A stretch of 64,000 nucleotides of DNA from the NCBI GenBank assembly GCA_947095585.1, contig OX352762.1, positions 49,089,540 to 49,153,539 of the forward strand, read 5' to 3'. The notes beneath the pieces are model-generated. The model ran no database searches, was not told where the DNA came from, and was given only the letters and a program-made list of their open reading frames with translations. Positions 54,885-63,366 of this stretch are shown in pieces (the first letter of the stretch is position 1; each line of letters opens with the position of its first letter). Source of the stretch: Nephrocerus scutellatus (lineage: Eukaryota > Arthropoda > Insecta > Diptera > Pipunculidae). Position numbers and translations under genes: made by a program.

Positions 54885-55766
54885 CAACCCATAAAAATTA
54901 AAATTTTTCATCTAAATTCTCTAATCGCAGAAATTGATATGGGAGCCCCTCGATCCTGGGCCATTTTGATTTTATTTTATTGTAGGAGAAAATCATCGAA
55001 ACAAACATTTGACATCAGATGTTAAAATTGAAAAAGCTCAGATCATTTTATTCTGAGCACTTAGAGCACGCTCATACTCTGAGCAAATAAGAAACACGAA
55101 CATTTATCTTGAGAACTCTTTGACTGCTCTGAACTAATTTATGAAAACGCCAAATGACAGAATATTGTGAAAACTTGTTGTTCTATCTGTAAGTTGATAT
55201 CGACAACAAAAAAACGACATCAATAAAAATACAATTCAGTATATAATAAAAATGTAAGTTGAAGTAAGCATAAAACATGTATGTCTCGTTTCATTTGCTG
55301 GGTTCATTTGTGCGTGCGCTAATATTTCTCTCTCTCTCTCCACCACCACCAAAACCATGCAGCGCAGCCGACTGCGCAGCACACACCGCACACAGTCCAT
55401 AAAGGGCGACGAATATCTGATGCCAGTATAGATATTTAAAAAATGTATAAGGGCCTTGCGGCCGAACCCGGGACCCGATCACTACCAAATTTTCGAAAAA
55501 GTATTGTTTATTGGGTATACACATGTGTTTAAAATTTGAAGAAAATCGGGTAAATTTTTTAAAATTTTTGTTAGGGAGCCCCCCGACCCCGCAGCCCGAG
55601 GGGCCTCAAAATTTAATAGAAAATGTTGTCTCCGGAAATACACATGTGTGCAAAATTTCAATAAAATCGGGCCATGGGAAGTGGGTTAAAAATTAATCGC
55701 AAGAATCCACGACAGACGACCGACGACCGACGACCCACGGGCAAGTGAAGTTAATATAGAGAATTT
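54885..55766 (+). mobile_element. S1 element, type A, inserted in errantivirus env
   Basis: Ends caacccataaaaatt and tagagaattt lie between accaataaaaaaa and aaaaagaggaaaaag. It is highly similar to 8717-9557 and to the reversed copies at 25676 and 30381, with an extra ccgacga repeat near 55720 and a CT tract near 55327. Env sequence resumes on the far side with nothing duplicated beyond the A run. Confidence 0.8.
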
Positions 55767-56334
55767 AAAAAGAGGAAAAAGTATAATAAAAATTAATTAC
55801 GATGAAATTATAAGAAATAAAAATGAAATATATGGCATTAAAAATAAATGCCAAACATACAATTTAATTAGGATTTGTAAGCAAAATCAAATAATAGATT
55901 TAAGTGAAAATAAATGTATTCCTAGAATAGTTAAAGGTTTAAATTCATCGTGCATTGCAAGTAACAATCACCGTGTACCGCATATTGAAGAAATCCTGTT
56001 AAACGACTACCATGGAGCAATGACCACAAAATCCACAAACTACACTTTACATGGTACAATTCTAATAAAATTCCACAACGAGACCATCTCAACCAACAAC
56101 AATCAGACTTACAGCAATTTGGAAATTTCACCTATGGAAATAGTCCCAGCTATTTTACAACCAAACCCCGCAGAAGAAAGCAGACTTAATTTACTATCCC
56201 TCGAAGTAATAAGCGAACTACATATTAATAATACTAAAACAAAAGAATCAATAAAACAAGACACACATATTAATAGATTTACAACAATTTTTTTTATTAA
56301 TATTCATCACTACATTTATAATAATCACTTATAA
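55767..56334 (+). pseudogene. env: Errantivirus env, C-terminal part
   Basis: Beyond S1 the env frame continues through about 55790-56332. It has Cys-bearing segments (IKNKCQTYNLIRICKQN, ENKCIPRI), several N-x-(S/T) glycosylation sites (NYT, NET, NQT, NNT) and the usual LEISPMEIVPAI stretch. The expected membrane anchor is weak: the end reads FTTIFFINIHHYIYNNHL, which is only partly hydrophobic. It is the downstream half of the same env; no continuous frame exists because of the S1 insertion. Confidence 0.75.
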
Positions 56335-56551
56335 ATATCAATGCAAAAGAACAATTATCCTGGAACAGAAGGAAATAAATTATCAGAAGGAAGAAAAGCC
56401 TCATGAAGAAGGAATAAATCCATCGATTGCGATCAACATAGAAACATCAGCATCTGTACCACGCCTACACAACCAACCGTATTTTTAAACACATTACCCT
56501 ATCATCATCACACCAAATTGTTTCTAAACGATTGAGAACAATCGTCTTTTT
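56335..56551 (+). other. Errantivirus 3' untranslated segment
   Basis: Lies between the env stop and the polypurine tract. No ORF or repeat is recognised. It contains a 12-bp near-palindrome aacgattgagaacaatcgt (56527-56545). Confidence 0.5.
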
Positions 56552-56562
56552 AAGAAGGGAGG
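56552..56562 (+). other. Errantivirus polypurine tract
   Basis: aagaagggagg directly precedes the LTR start agttaagg and would prime plus-strand synthesis. Confidence 0.7.
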
Positions 56563-57078
56563 AGTTAAGGCAACTTAAATTAACTTTGCAACTAAGTTAA
56601 GGCAACCTAAATTAACTTTGCAACTATTTGTTACATACGCATACGCGCAGCTGCAACAACAAACTTTGAAATGGTAATAAGTTTATAGCTCTTCATTAAG
56701 CATACGTATACGCGTAGCTGAAACAACAAACTTTGAAATGGAAATAAGTTTATGGCTCTTCATTAAGCATACGCATACGTGCAGCTGTAATAACAAACAA
56801 ATTGCGCACACGCGCAGACGAAAACCATAAATCCCAAATCATTAATGGATCGGACATTTAAGTGGCCACCTACGACAAACCCTATGGACAATCATAAAAT
56901 CTGCTGACGACATCCCAACATAAAGAACAGTAATACTTGCATGCACATATAGAATAAGATAGGTATAAAAGAACTAGATTGCTTAAGCTTATAGTTAGTT
57001 ATTTTTTTGAACTGAATAAAGAAGGAGCTCTGCTCCAAAAAATATTTTTTTCCAAAACTTTATAAGTAAAGTTTTAAT
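56563..57078 (+). mobile_element. Errantivirus 3' LTR, with expanded U3 repeats
   Basis: Begins agttaaggcaac and ends gttttaatt. The first 32 bp are tandemly duplicated, and the catacgcatacgcgcagctg unit of about 67 bp is present three times instead of twice. The TATA box is at 56964 and AATAAA at 57015. No clear target duplication is seen with the 5' flank. Confidence 0.8.
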
Positions 57079-57544
57079 TTATATATAGATTTTCTAAATT
57101 TTCTTGTTTCTTAAATGTCTTAAGTATTTTATTTGTTTAATTAGAAATTTCGTTTATTTTATCTATCAATAATCTATTTATGACAACTTGATTATTATTC
57201 ATCTTTTTTGTTTAGTTAATAAACTTAAATAATTTTTCATTCTTTAAATCTCAAAGGCAAGGATAGGATATAAGGGGTGATGGGATTTGACCTTGATCTT
57301 TTCTAATCGCTCTATGAACTTTTCATAGATTTTTATATCGATTACATGTTTTATTTTGAAAGATCCATTTTAAATCTTTTAAGTTTCTATTTTATTTTTG
57401 CAGCTTACTACAGATTCTAATTTGGTGCAAACCAAATCTGTACTTTATGAGTACGAGTATCAGTACTTAAACAAATACTCAAAAAAGGTGGATCGAATGT
57501 TTCTGATTTAGTACAAAACCAAACCAGGCGATAGAGCGAGTAAA
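57079..57544 (+). other. AT-rich spacer between errantivirus and BEL/Pao element, nothing recognised
   Basis: Contains no ORF or family match. A gagtacgagtatcagtac near-repeat occurs around 57440-57470. Confidence 0.4.
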
Positions 57545-57955
57545 AGCTCTTTAACCAATACTCAGTATGATGAAATAAATAATGAACTCTCGAAGTGTTT
57601 ACTTTGAACTGATTTATTTATAAAAATTTTGGTGTCTTATACACAAAAAATGCTTACAATAACAATATACGAGTACAATCAATTACAATAAAAATAACAA
57701 CAATAGACATTTATGATGATGCGGCAAATAATTGTCTTCGCCGTCGTGCTGTAATGGGTAATTAAGGTGCAAAAAACAAAACATGTTGTTATGTTGTGCT
57801 GCCATAGGATCCACTGCCGATGCAGCAACAAAAGATTCCAACAGTGTGTTTTCGCAGTAGACACAAGGTCAGCAATTTGAATGCTATGTTGGCCTTAATG
57901 TAGTTCGTTGCTTTAATGTTGTCCGTTGCACCTGAATTTTATGCTGATCCAAACA
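57545..57955 (-). mobile_element. BEL/Pao element 3' LTR
   Basis: Read on the minus strand it begins tgtttggatcagc at 57955, right after the purine tract gggggagaa (57964-57956), and contains ataaataaat (57613-57622) as a poly(A) signal. The far end is placed near 57560 by analogy with CA ends and is uncertain. The matching 5' LTR would be beyond the window. Confidence 0.6.
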
Positions 57956-58088
57956 TTCTCCCCCATTGAGTGAAGTACCAAACTTATGTCACACGAATCT
58001 TAACATTTGAAGGTAGTTGACGTGGTGTCGGTTGAGGATTTGTTGCGATGTTGTGTGTCGGTTTTGGTTGGCAGTACTTGATAAACTT

Positions 58089-58364
58089 CTAAGTAGTGAG
58101 CAGTATAATAACTACCGTGATTAGCGTGAGTGCAAGGTAGCTGACCACATGATGATGAGTGTTTGATCGTTCAGGTAGATTGTCAAAATCTTCGTGCAGC
58201 AACTTTGACTGGAGATTGGTGAATAGTTCGAAGCTAAATTTCAAAAGAGGATTTAATGCACTTGGGGAACTAATAGATGATATCTTTCCAAATCCAGTAT
58301 ACGATGAATTTACACGACTGGAAATCTCCGTGTTCCCTTGGATGTTAATAACGTCATTTTTCAA
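58089..58364 (-). pseudogene. env: BEL/Pao env, C-terminal part with membrane anchor
   Basis: The 91-residue minus frame ends with a hydrophobic segment (VVSYLALTLITVVIILLTT) preceded by a His-rich turn and LLHEDFDNLP, the arrangement at the end of insect-retrovirus F-like envelope proteins. It is separated from the upstream env frame by a stop near 58411. The presence of env suggests a roo-like BEL/Pao member. Confidence 0.6.
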
Positions 58365-58412
58365 AACGCAGTGCTGACCAATTGTAAGAAATCCTGAACC
58401 AATTAATGTTAA

Positions 58413-58920
58413 TTAAACAGTATCGTTTCCGCACACTGCCATCATTTCGGTAGTAATAGTCGTGGCGAAAATCCTCTGGTTGGGACGATACGTTTGTGTG
58501 AATGATGTCTTCTCTCCCACACTCCTGAATTTGCAGCTCTGAGAGGTTTTGTTGTTTAATAATTGAATCTCACAAGCAAATTTACCAGACTTTCTTGCAA
58601 ATTTTAATTGTTTTCTGTCAATTAAATAGGTATCGTCAATTGTGGTTGCTGCTGTAAGTTCGCTCTGGCTTAAGGCAACGAATTGGTCACGATGCCCGCT
58701 GATTCCAAGTATTTCGGTGCTTGGTGTGATAACCGCAAGAGTGTCATTGAGTAGTGTTGGAATAGGTTCAATCGCAAACAAGTCGAGAACTTGATGATCG
58801 ACTAACGGCAATTTTAATTCAAACACCACAGGGTCCCTTGTGACAGTAGTCCTTACGTCCAATATTTGATAAAATCCTAATAGATTTGTTTCGGTTTTTG
58901 GTAGAGGGATGGGGTTTTTG
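58413..58920 (-). pseudogene. env: BEL/Pao env, central part
   Basis: The minus ORF 58413-58862 carries FELKLPLVDHQVLDLFAIEP, then IPTLLNDTLAVITPS and a Cys-bearing segment (KFACEIQLL, SQSCKFRS), a layout seen in F-type insect envelope proteins. The upstream part (NLLGFYQILDVRT) directly follows integrase sequence at about 58920, so the env N-terminus and the integrase C-terminus have been deleted together. This copy could not produce a working envelope. Confidence 0.6.
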
Positions 58921-59553
58921 TGGGGCTCTGGTTGGAATGAATTTGAAATCTATTCCTTTATCACTGCATGATTTGATGATCCTTTCTTTGGAGTTGTTCG
59001 AAAAAATAGCTTCGTGCAGCTCAACTAGTTAATTTTTTGCATCAACAAAGTTCGTTGCATTATCGGAGTACAACGTTTTGCACCTTCCTCTACGACTAAT
59101 GAATCTTTTCAGTGCTCCAATGAAGGCTTCTGCAGTTAGGTCTGATACGATTTCCATGTGAACGGCCTTTGTGGCAAAACAGCAAAACACTGCAATGTAG
59201 GCCTTATGTGGTCTTTTTCCTCGGATTTTATGATGTACCCAAATGGGACCACAATAATCTACGCCTGATATCAAAAATGGGTGTGATTCTGTCACGCGAT
59301 CAGCTCGTAGATTGCCGCTCGGTTTTGCCTTTGTAAAGCGTACACAGTTTTGCACCATGTTGCGTGCTACTGTTTTTCCTCTTAATATCCAAAATTGTTG
59401 CCGAGAGGTGGCCAATAAAGCCTTCGGGACGCAGTGTTGGTTTTGTTCATGAATCATTTTTAAAATGAGTTTAGTCAACGGGTCATTATATGGAAAAATC
59501 ATTGATTGCTTGGCATCGAATGACAAAGTTGAAGCTTCCAGTCGCCCTTCCAC
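58921..59553 (-). pseudogene. pol: BEL/Pao integrase, truncated
   Basis: The minus ORF 59029-59553 (174 residues) starts with EGRLEASTLSFDAKQSMIFP and has the zinc-domain remnants (IHEQNQHCVPKA, NCVRFTKAK). The core holds D in ISGVDYCGPIWV, FATKAVHMEIVSDLTAEAFI and D in TLYSDNATNFVDA. A stop at 59029 interrupts the frame, and the continuation LVELHEAIFSNNSKERI is in frame after it. The catalytic Glu region is absent because of the deletion to env. Confidence 0.8.
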
Positions 59554-60240
59554 ATGAAGTATTTGCTGATCGTCTAGCAGAGGGCAGAGACTTGCAAGTT
59601 AGTTTGATTTACTCATTTACTTCTATCGTTGCAGTTCCTTGATTTCATTCTTGAAATCAGAGATTTGAATAGTCTTGATTATGACTCTCAATGATTTCTC
59701 CATTTCCTGCGCGCATAAACATTTGTGACTTGGCCCATTCGCTTTCCCCCCTTTGAGATTCGCAATGAAGCGAAGCCCATATCCGACCGTACGTTGTAGA
59801 AATCGAAACGAGTTTCTGTGGTTTATTCCATATATTAATGCATCACATTATGCTGAAGCTGGTATTGTTCAACGTCTTTATTTCTTGATTTAGCCAATAA
59901 TTCATTGGTTCCATATAAAAACAGTGGTCCAAAAAACCATATGGAGCATGAACTGATTCATTTTGGACGAAACATGGTGCCATTGAACAGCGTGTGAAAG
60001 CTCTTGAATTGTGCTTACCCGATTTGCTATGAATGTGTGTAGTGATGAAGCTCATGACTTGATCCAGGATACAACAATTTCAGAGTCAGACCAAAAAAAA
60101 TGTGAGCATGGTATTTGAGTTCCTGCTTCACAAAAATTTCCAAAGGATCGAAAATTCGAGGCAAATCTGATGATACTATACTCGCTTGGTAATGATTTTC
60201 CGGATGGCACTTGTTTTTTGTAGCCAAATGATTCCTAATG
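59554..60240 (-). pseudogene. pol: BEL/Pao RNase H region, decayed
   Basis: Two overlapping minus frames (60227-60027 and 60055-59843) give LATKNKCHPENHYQASIVSS, LPRIFDPLEIFVKQEL, SHELHHYTHSKSGKHNSRAF and EPMNYWLNQEI, the RT-connection/RNase H region with many stops. 59554-59842 is more decayed still, with no clean frame. Confidence 0.6.
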
Positions 60241-60706
60241 TTTTTGTTGCCTTGTTTGATGAGTCATCTAAATCTAAATTGATTTCTTGATCCTTTCAGG
60301 TATGTCTGCCAGTAGCTTTGGATGATTAGCGCACCATTCCGCATCCAGCCTCATGAAGAATAGTTGTGAGTTGGTTTTGGGTGTGAAGCGCCATGCTGAT
60401 ATCGTTGTCACCGCTTAAGCAATCGTCTACATAAAAATCGTCATGTAATGTGGGTACTTATGCATGTTCTGTTTTGCCAGATGCTGTAGGTATTTAGTTG
60501 CAAGATATGGAGCTAACGTTGTTCCATAAGTGCGGTTTTAAGACGATAAAACTGTATAAATTTGGTTGGATCCTTCCGCCACACAATGAGTTGTTGAGCG
60601 GTGTCTTCTTCGCTCATGCGAATTTGCCGACACATTTTCTCAATGTCCGCAGTGAAAACAAAACGGTGTGTTCTTAAGCGCAATAGAATTGAAAAAAGAT
60701 CGCTCT
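60241..60706 (-). pseudogene. pol: BEL/Pao reverse transcriptase, central part
   Basis: Starting at the copia insertion and reading down on the minus strand: LFSILLRLRTHRFVFTADIE, KMCRQIRMSEEDTAQQLIVW, then QFYRLKTALME. This is the palm region with the conserved FTADI-x-KM of BEL/Pao RT. It is directly continuous, across the copia insertion, with the RT start at 63367. Confidence 0.8.
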
Positions 60707-60711
60707 GAACT

Positions 60712-60876
60712 TATTGTTTGTACATAACACATATATACATAAAACATGAATTGTAACAATAACTACATACACAGATATAATTACATGAATAAATAGACAC
60801 TGTACTTTTTGAACTCAGTCCGTTGTCAGTCGTCAAATAAGAACGTTGTGTCGTGTGTTTTATATTTTCTCCAACA
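60712..60876 (+). mobile_element. copia 5' LTR
   Basis: tattgtttgtac...tctccaaca; AATAAA at 60788-60793. It differs from the 3' LTR at the cgtca/cctcg stretch. Confidence 0.9.
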
Positions 60877-60878
60877 AA

Positions 60879-60893
60879 GGTTATGGGCCCAGC
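60879..60893 (+). other. copia primer-binding site, initiator-Met tRNA internal type
   Basis: ggttatgggcccagc two bases after the LTR matches the internal initiator-methionine tRNA primer site used by Drosophila copia, rather than a tRNA 3' end. Confidence 0.75.
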
Positions 60894-60959
60894 ACGCTTC
60901 CACGGACTAAATAAAAATATAACGTAGTGATAACGGCCGCGAATACGTGAATAGTAAAT

Positions 60960-61465
60960 TTGATGATTTCTTGAAACTTGAAGGCATACAGAAGGAACTA
61001 TCTGTGCCATATACACCTCAACAAAACGTGCAGAACGTGCAAATCGGACATTAGTTGAAATGTCGAGGAGTATGCTAATCGATTCGGGTTTGTCGGAATT
61101 CCTGTGAGCTGAGGCGATAAATACAGCCGTTTACTTACGCAATCGTTCGCCAACGAAAGTTTTAGGAAACGTAACACCATATGAAGCCTGGTTTGGTTAT
61201 AAGCCAAATGTTTCGCATTTCTAAGTTTTCGGTCGGAAAGCAATAATCTTAGATAAGCATTTAGGCAAATCCAAATTCTCTCCGAAAGGTCTTGAATGCT
61301 TTATGGTTGGGTACTCAACGCCATAAAAGCGTAAAGATTGTATGAGCCAAAAACTAGAAAAATTCATACAAGCTGGGATGTACGTTTTCTTCCAGAACAC
61401 GATGATTGCCATACTGCTACGAAGGACAATCTTAAATATATCTTATTCAATAAAAAATGTAGCTG
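60960..61465 (+). pseudogene. pol: copia integrase C-terminal fragment
   Basis: Frames across 60970-61330 give ELSVPYTPQQN, RANRTLVEMSRSMLIDSGLS, NTAVYLRNRSPTKVLGNVTP and YEAWFGYKPNVSHF, then CFMVGYSTP. This is the end of a Ty1/copia integrase, including the E of the DDE set in the AERANRTL context (a frame change lies inside it). Several stops are present. The core upstream is deleted. Confidence 0.75.
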
Positions 61466-62465
61466 ATGTTGTGGACACGCAGGAAGGCGATTTTTTTGCT
61501 GCTAAGGAGGAACAAACCGATGAATATGTGTCTGCGAAAGAGGAGGATGAAGGTGATGATGCTTCTGTGCGAGATAACAATAATATCAAACGTGATGATG
61601 TTGTTGAAGGGGTCAACGGTGATAAAACTTGTAATCGACGATTACTTTGCAAAAAAATCAGACTTGGGAATTAGTAATTTGCCAAAAGATCGTCAAGCCA
61701 TTAAATCAAAATGGGTTTTCAACATAAAGCGCAACAAAAATGGTGGTATAGAGCGGTACAAAGCACGACTAGTTGAAAAGGGATGCAGCCAGCGATATGG
61801 TCTAGATTATAAAGAGACCTTCTCACCCGTGGTAAGATATGCATCTGTACGTTTAATTTTTGCATTAGCAGCAGAATATAATTTATTTGTACACCAAATG
61901 GACGTATCATCCGCATATTTAAATGGCGAGCTGAAGGAGGAAGTTTTTATGGAGCAACCACAGTGTTTTTCCGATCCAAAAATCATCGAAAAGTTTGCCG
62001 TTTAAAGAAAACCCTATACGGCCTCAAACAATCAGGTCACGAGTTAGATACTGTGCTTAGATGAATAGGTTTTACAAGTTGAATGGTGACGCCTGCGTAT
62101 ATAAGCTGAACAATGGTGGTGATATAAACTTGGTTGCTGTTTATGTAGACGACATATTGTTGGCGTGCTCAAATTCCAAATGTCTACAAAAATTTAAAGA
62201 AGAAATCAGTTCCCAGTTTGAAGTGGTCGACAAAGGTCCAGTATATTTTTTCCTTGGAATGGAGATCATAAAAAACGAAAATTCGATTCAAGTTTCACAA
62301 AAACAGTTTATACAAAAACTTCTCTTCGAATTTGGGAAGGAGCAAAGCAGATCGTGTCCAACGCCATTGGAGCCAGGAAGCAAGTTTATAAAATGTCCTG
62401 ATTGCTCCAAATCTAAGTGTTCCATGGTAGATGAAAACTATACCAGTCACTCATCGGCTCTTTAA
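61466..62465 (+). pseudogene. pol: copia reverse transcriptase, two frames
   Basis: The frame 61466-62005 enters RT at KSKWVFNIKRNKNGGIERYK and RLVEKGCSQRYGLDYKETFS and continues to VHQMDVSSAYLNGELKEEVF (motif A). A frame change near 62000 crosses KKTLYGLKQSG. The frame 62061-62465 has the intact catalytic VAVYVDDILLA and YFFLGMEIIKN, then stops one base out of frame at about 62440. The acidic stretch before RT (61480-61610) is the integrase/RT spacer. Confidence 0.85.
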
Positions 62466-63100
62466 TGTATTTAAGCATTTGTACTAGACCAGACATCATG
62501 CATTCAGTGTGCAAACTCGCTCAATTCAACAAGAGCCCTCATTTTGAACATTTGATTGCTGCAAAACACATCCTGAGGTATCTTTCTAGAACCATAAATT
62601 TCAAACTTAATTATTTTCAGAAGAAAAAACGTTTAAGAGGTTACGCTGATGCTGACTGGGCAGGAAGCTGCGAGGATAGGAAGTCTTTCACGGGCTTTGT
62701 ATTTTTTGTTGCTGATGCGGCTGTGTCATTAGAAAGTAAAAAACAACATGCAGTGGCTTTAAGCAGTACTGAGGCTGAGTACGTGGCGCTCTCTACACCA
62801 TCAAAAGAGATTGTCTATCTACGAAACTTTCTCAATGAATTAGGTTTTATCCTTGTTGATGGTCCAACAGAACTTTTTGGGGACAATATAAGTGCTCAAC
62901 ATTTAGTTAAGAACCCCGTGTATCACAATAGGACAAAACATATTGACATTAAAATTCATTACATACGTGAAGTTTCCGGTAAAGGACTAATTGAGTTAAA
63001 GTATATTCCAACTGGTAATATGATTGCCGACATTTTGACGAAGAATTTAAAAAGAAACAAACATTTAGAATTATGTTCCTCGTTGGGTTTAATACTTTAA
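62465..63100 (+). CDS. pol: copia RT end and RNase H
   Basis: The 211-residue frame starts at MYLSICTRPDIMHSVCKLAQ, the RT/RNase H border, and covers the whole RNase H: LRGYADADWAGSCEDRKSFT, QHAVALSSTEAEYVALS, ELFGDNISAQHLVKNPV and RTKHIDIKIHYIREV, with D, E and D catalytic positions in place. The stop is shortly before the purine tract and 3' LTR. The ATG is not a natural start; this part continues a Pol frame broken just upstream. Confidence 0.85.
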   Translation: MYLSICTRPDIMHSVCKLAQFNKSPHFEHLIAAKHILRYLSRTINFKLNYFQKKKRLRGYADADWAGSCEDRKSFTGFVFFVADAAVSLESKKQHAVALSSTEAEYVALSTPSKEIVYLRNFLNELGFILVDGPTELFGDNISAQHLVKNPVYHNRTKHIDIKIHYIREVSGKGLIELKYIPTGNMIADILTKNLKRNKHLELCSSLGLIL

Positions 63101-63196
63101 AACTTTTTTTTGAACAATGAATTATTAGTTAAAAAATTTAATGATTTAACAAATGTTTACATAAAATATATATAATGTAGTTATTGAGAGAAGGAT

Positions 63197-63361
63197 TATT
63201 GTTTGTACATAACACATATATACATAAAACATGAATTGTAACAATAACTACATACACAGATATAATTACATGAATAAATAGACACTGTACTTTTTGAACT
63301 CAGTCCGTTGTCAGTCCTCGAATAAGAACGTTGTGTCGTGTGTTTTATATTTTCTCCAACA
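63197..63361 (+). mobile_element. copia 3' LTR
   Basis: 165 bp, preceded by the purine tract gagagaagga (63186-63195) and followed by the GAACT target duplication. Confidence 0.9.
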
Positions 63362-63366
63362 GAACT

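Larger units (their letters stand above)
60712..63361 (+). mobile_element. Compact copia (Ty1/copia) element with both LTRs and target duplication
   Basis: 165-bp LTRs at 60712-60876 and 63197-63361 differ at two positions that I can see, and GAACT flanks the element on both sides (60707-60711, 63362-63366). The internal region is only 2.3 kb: the primer site is joined almost directly to the end of integrase, so gag, protease and the integrase core are deleted. It sits in the RT of the BEL/Pao element in the opposite orientation. The few LTR differences imply a recent insertion. Confidence 0.9.

Noticed and set aside
57679..58377. Plus/minus small ORFs near the BEL/Pao LTR considered as a host gene
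   Set aside because: The minus frame 57679-57864 lies within the LTR, and 58159-58377 is antisense to env.
60879..60893. tRNA-like ggttatgggcccagc considered as a tRNA gene fragment
   Set aside because: Only 15 bp, immediately after an LTR; it is the copia primer site.
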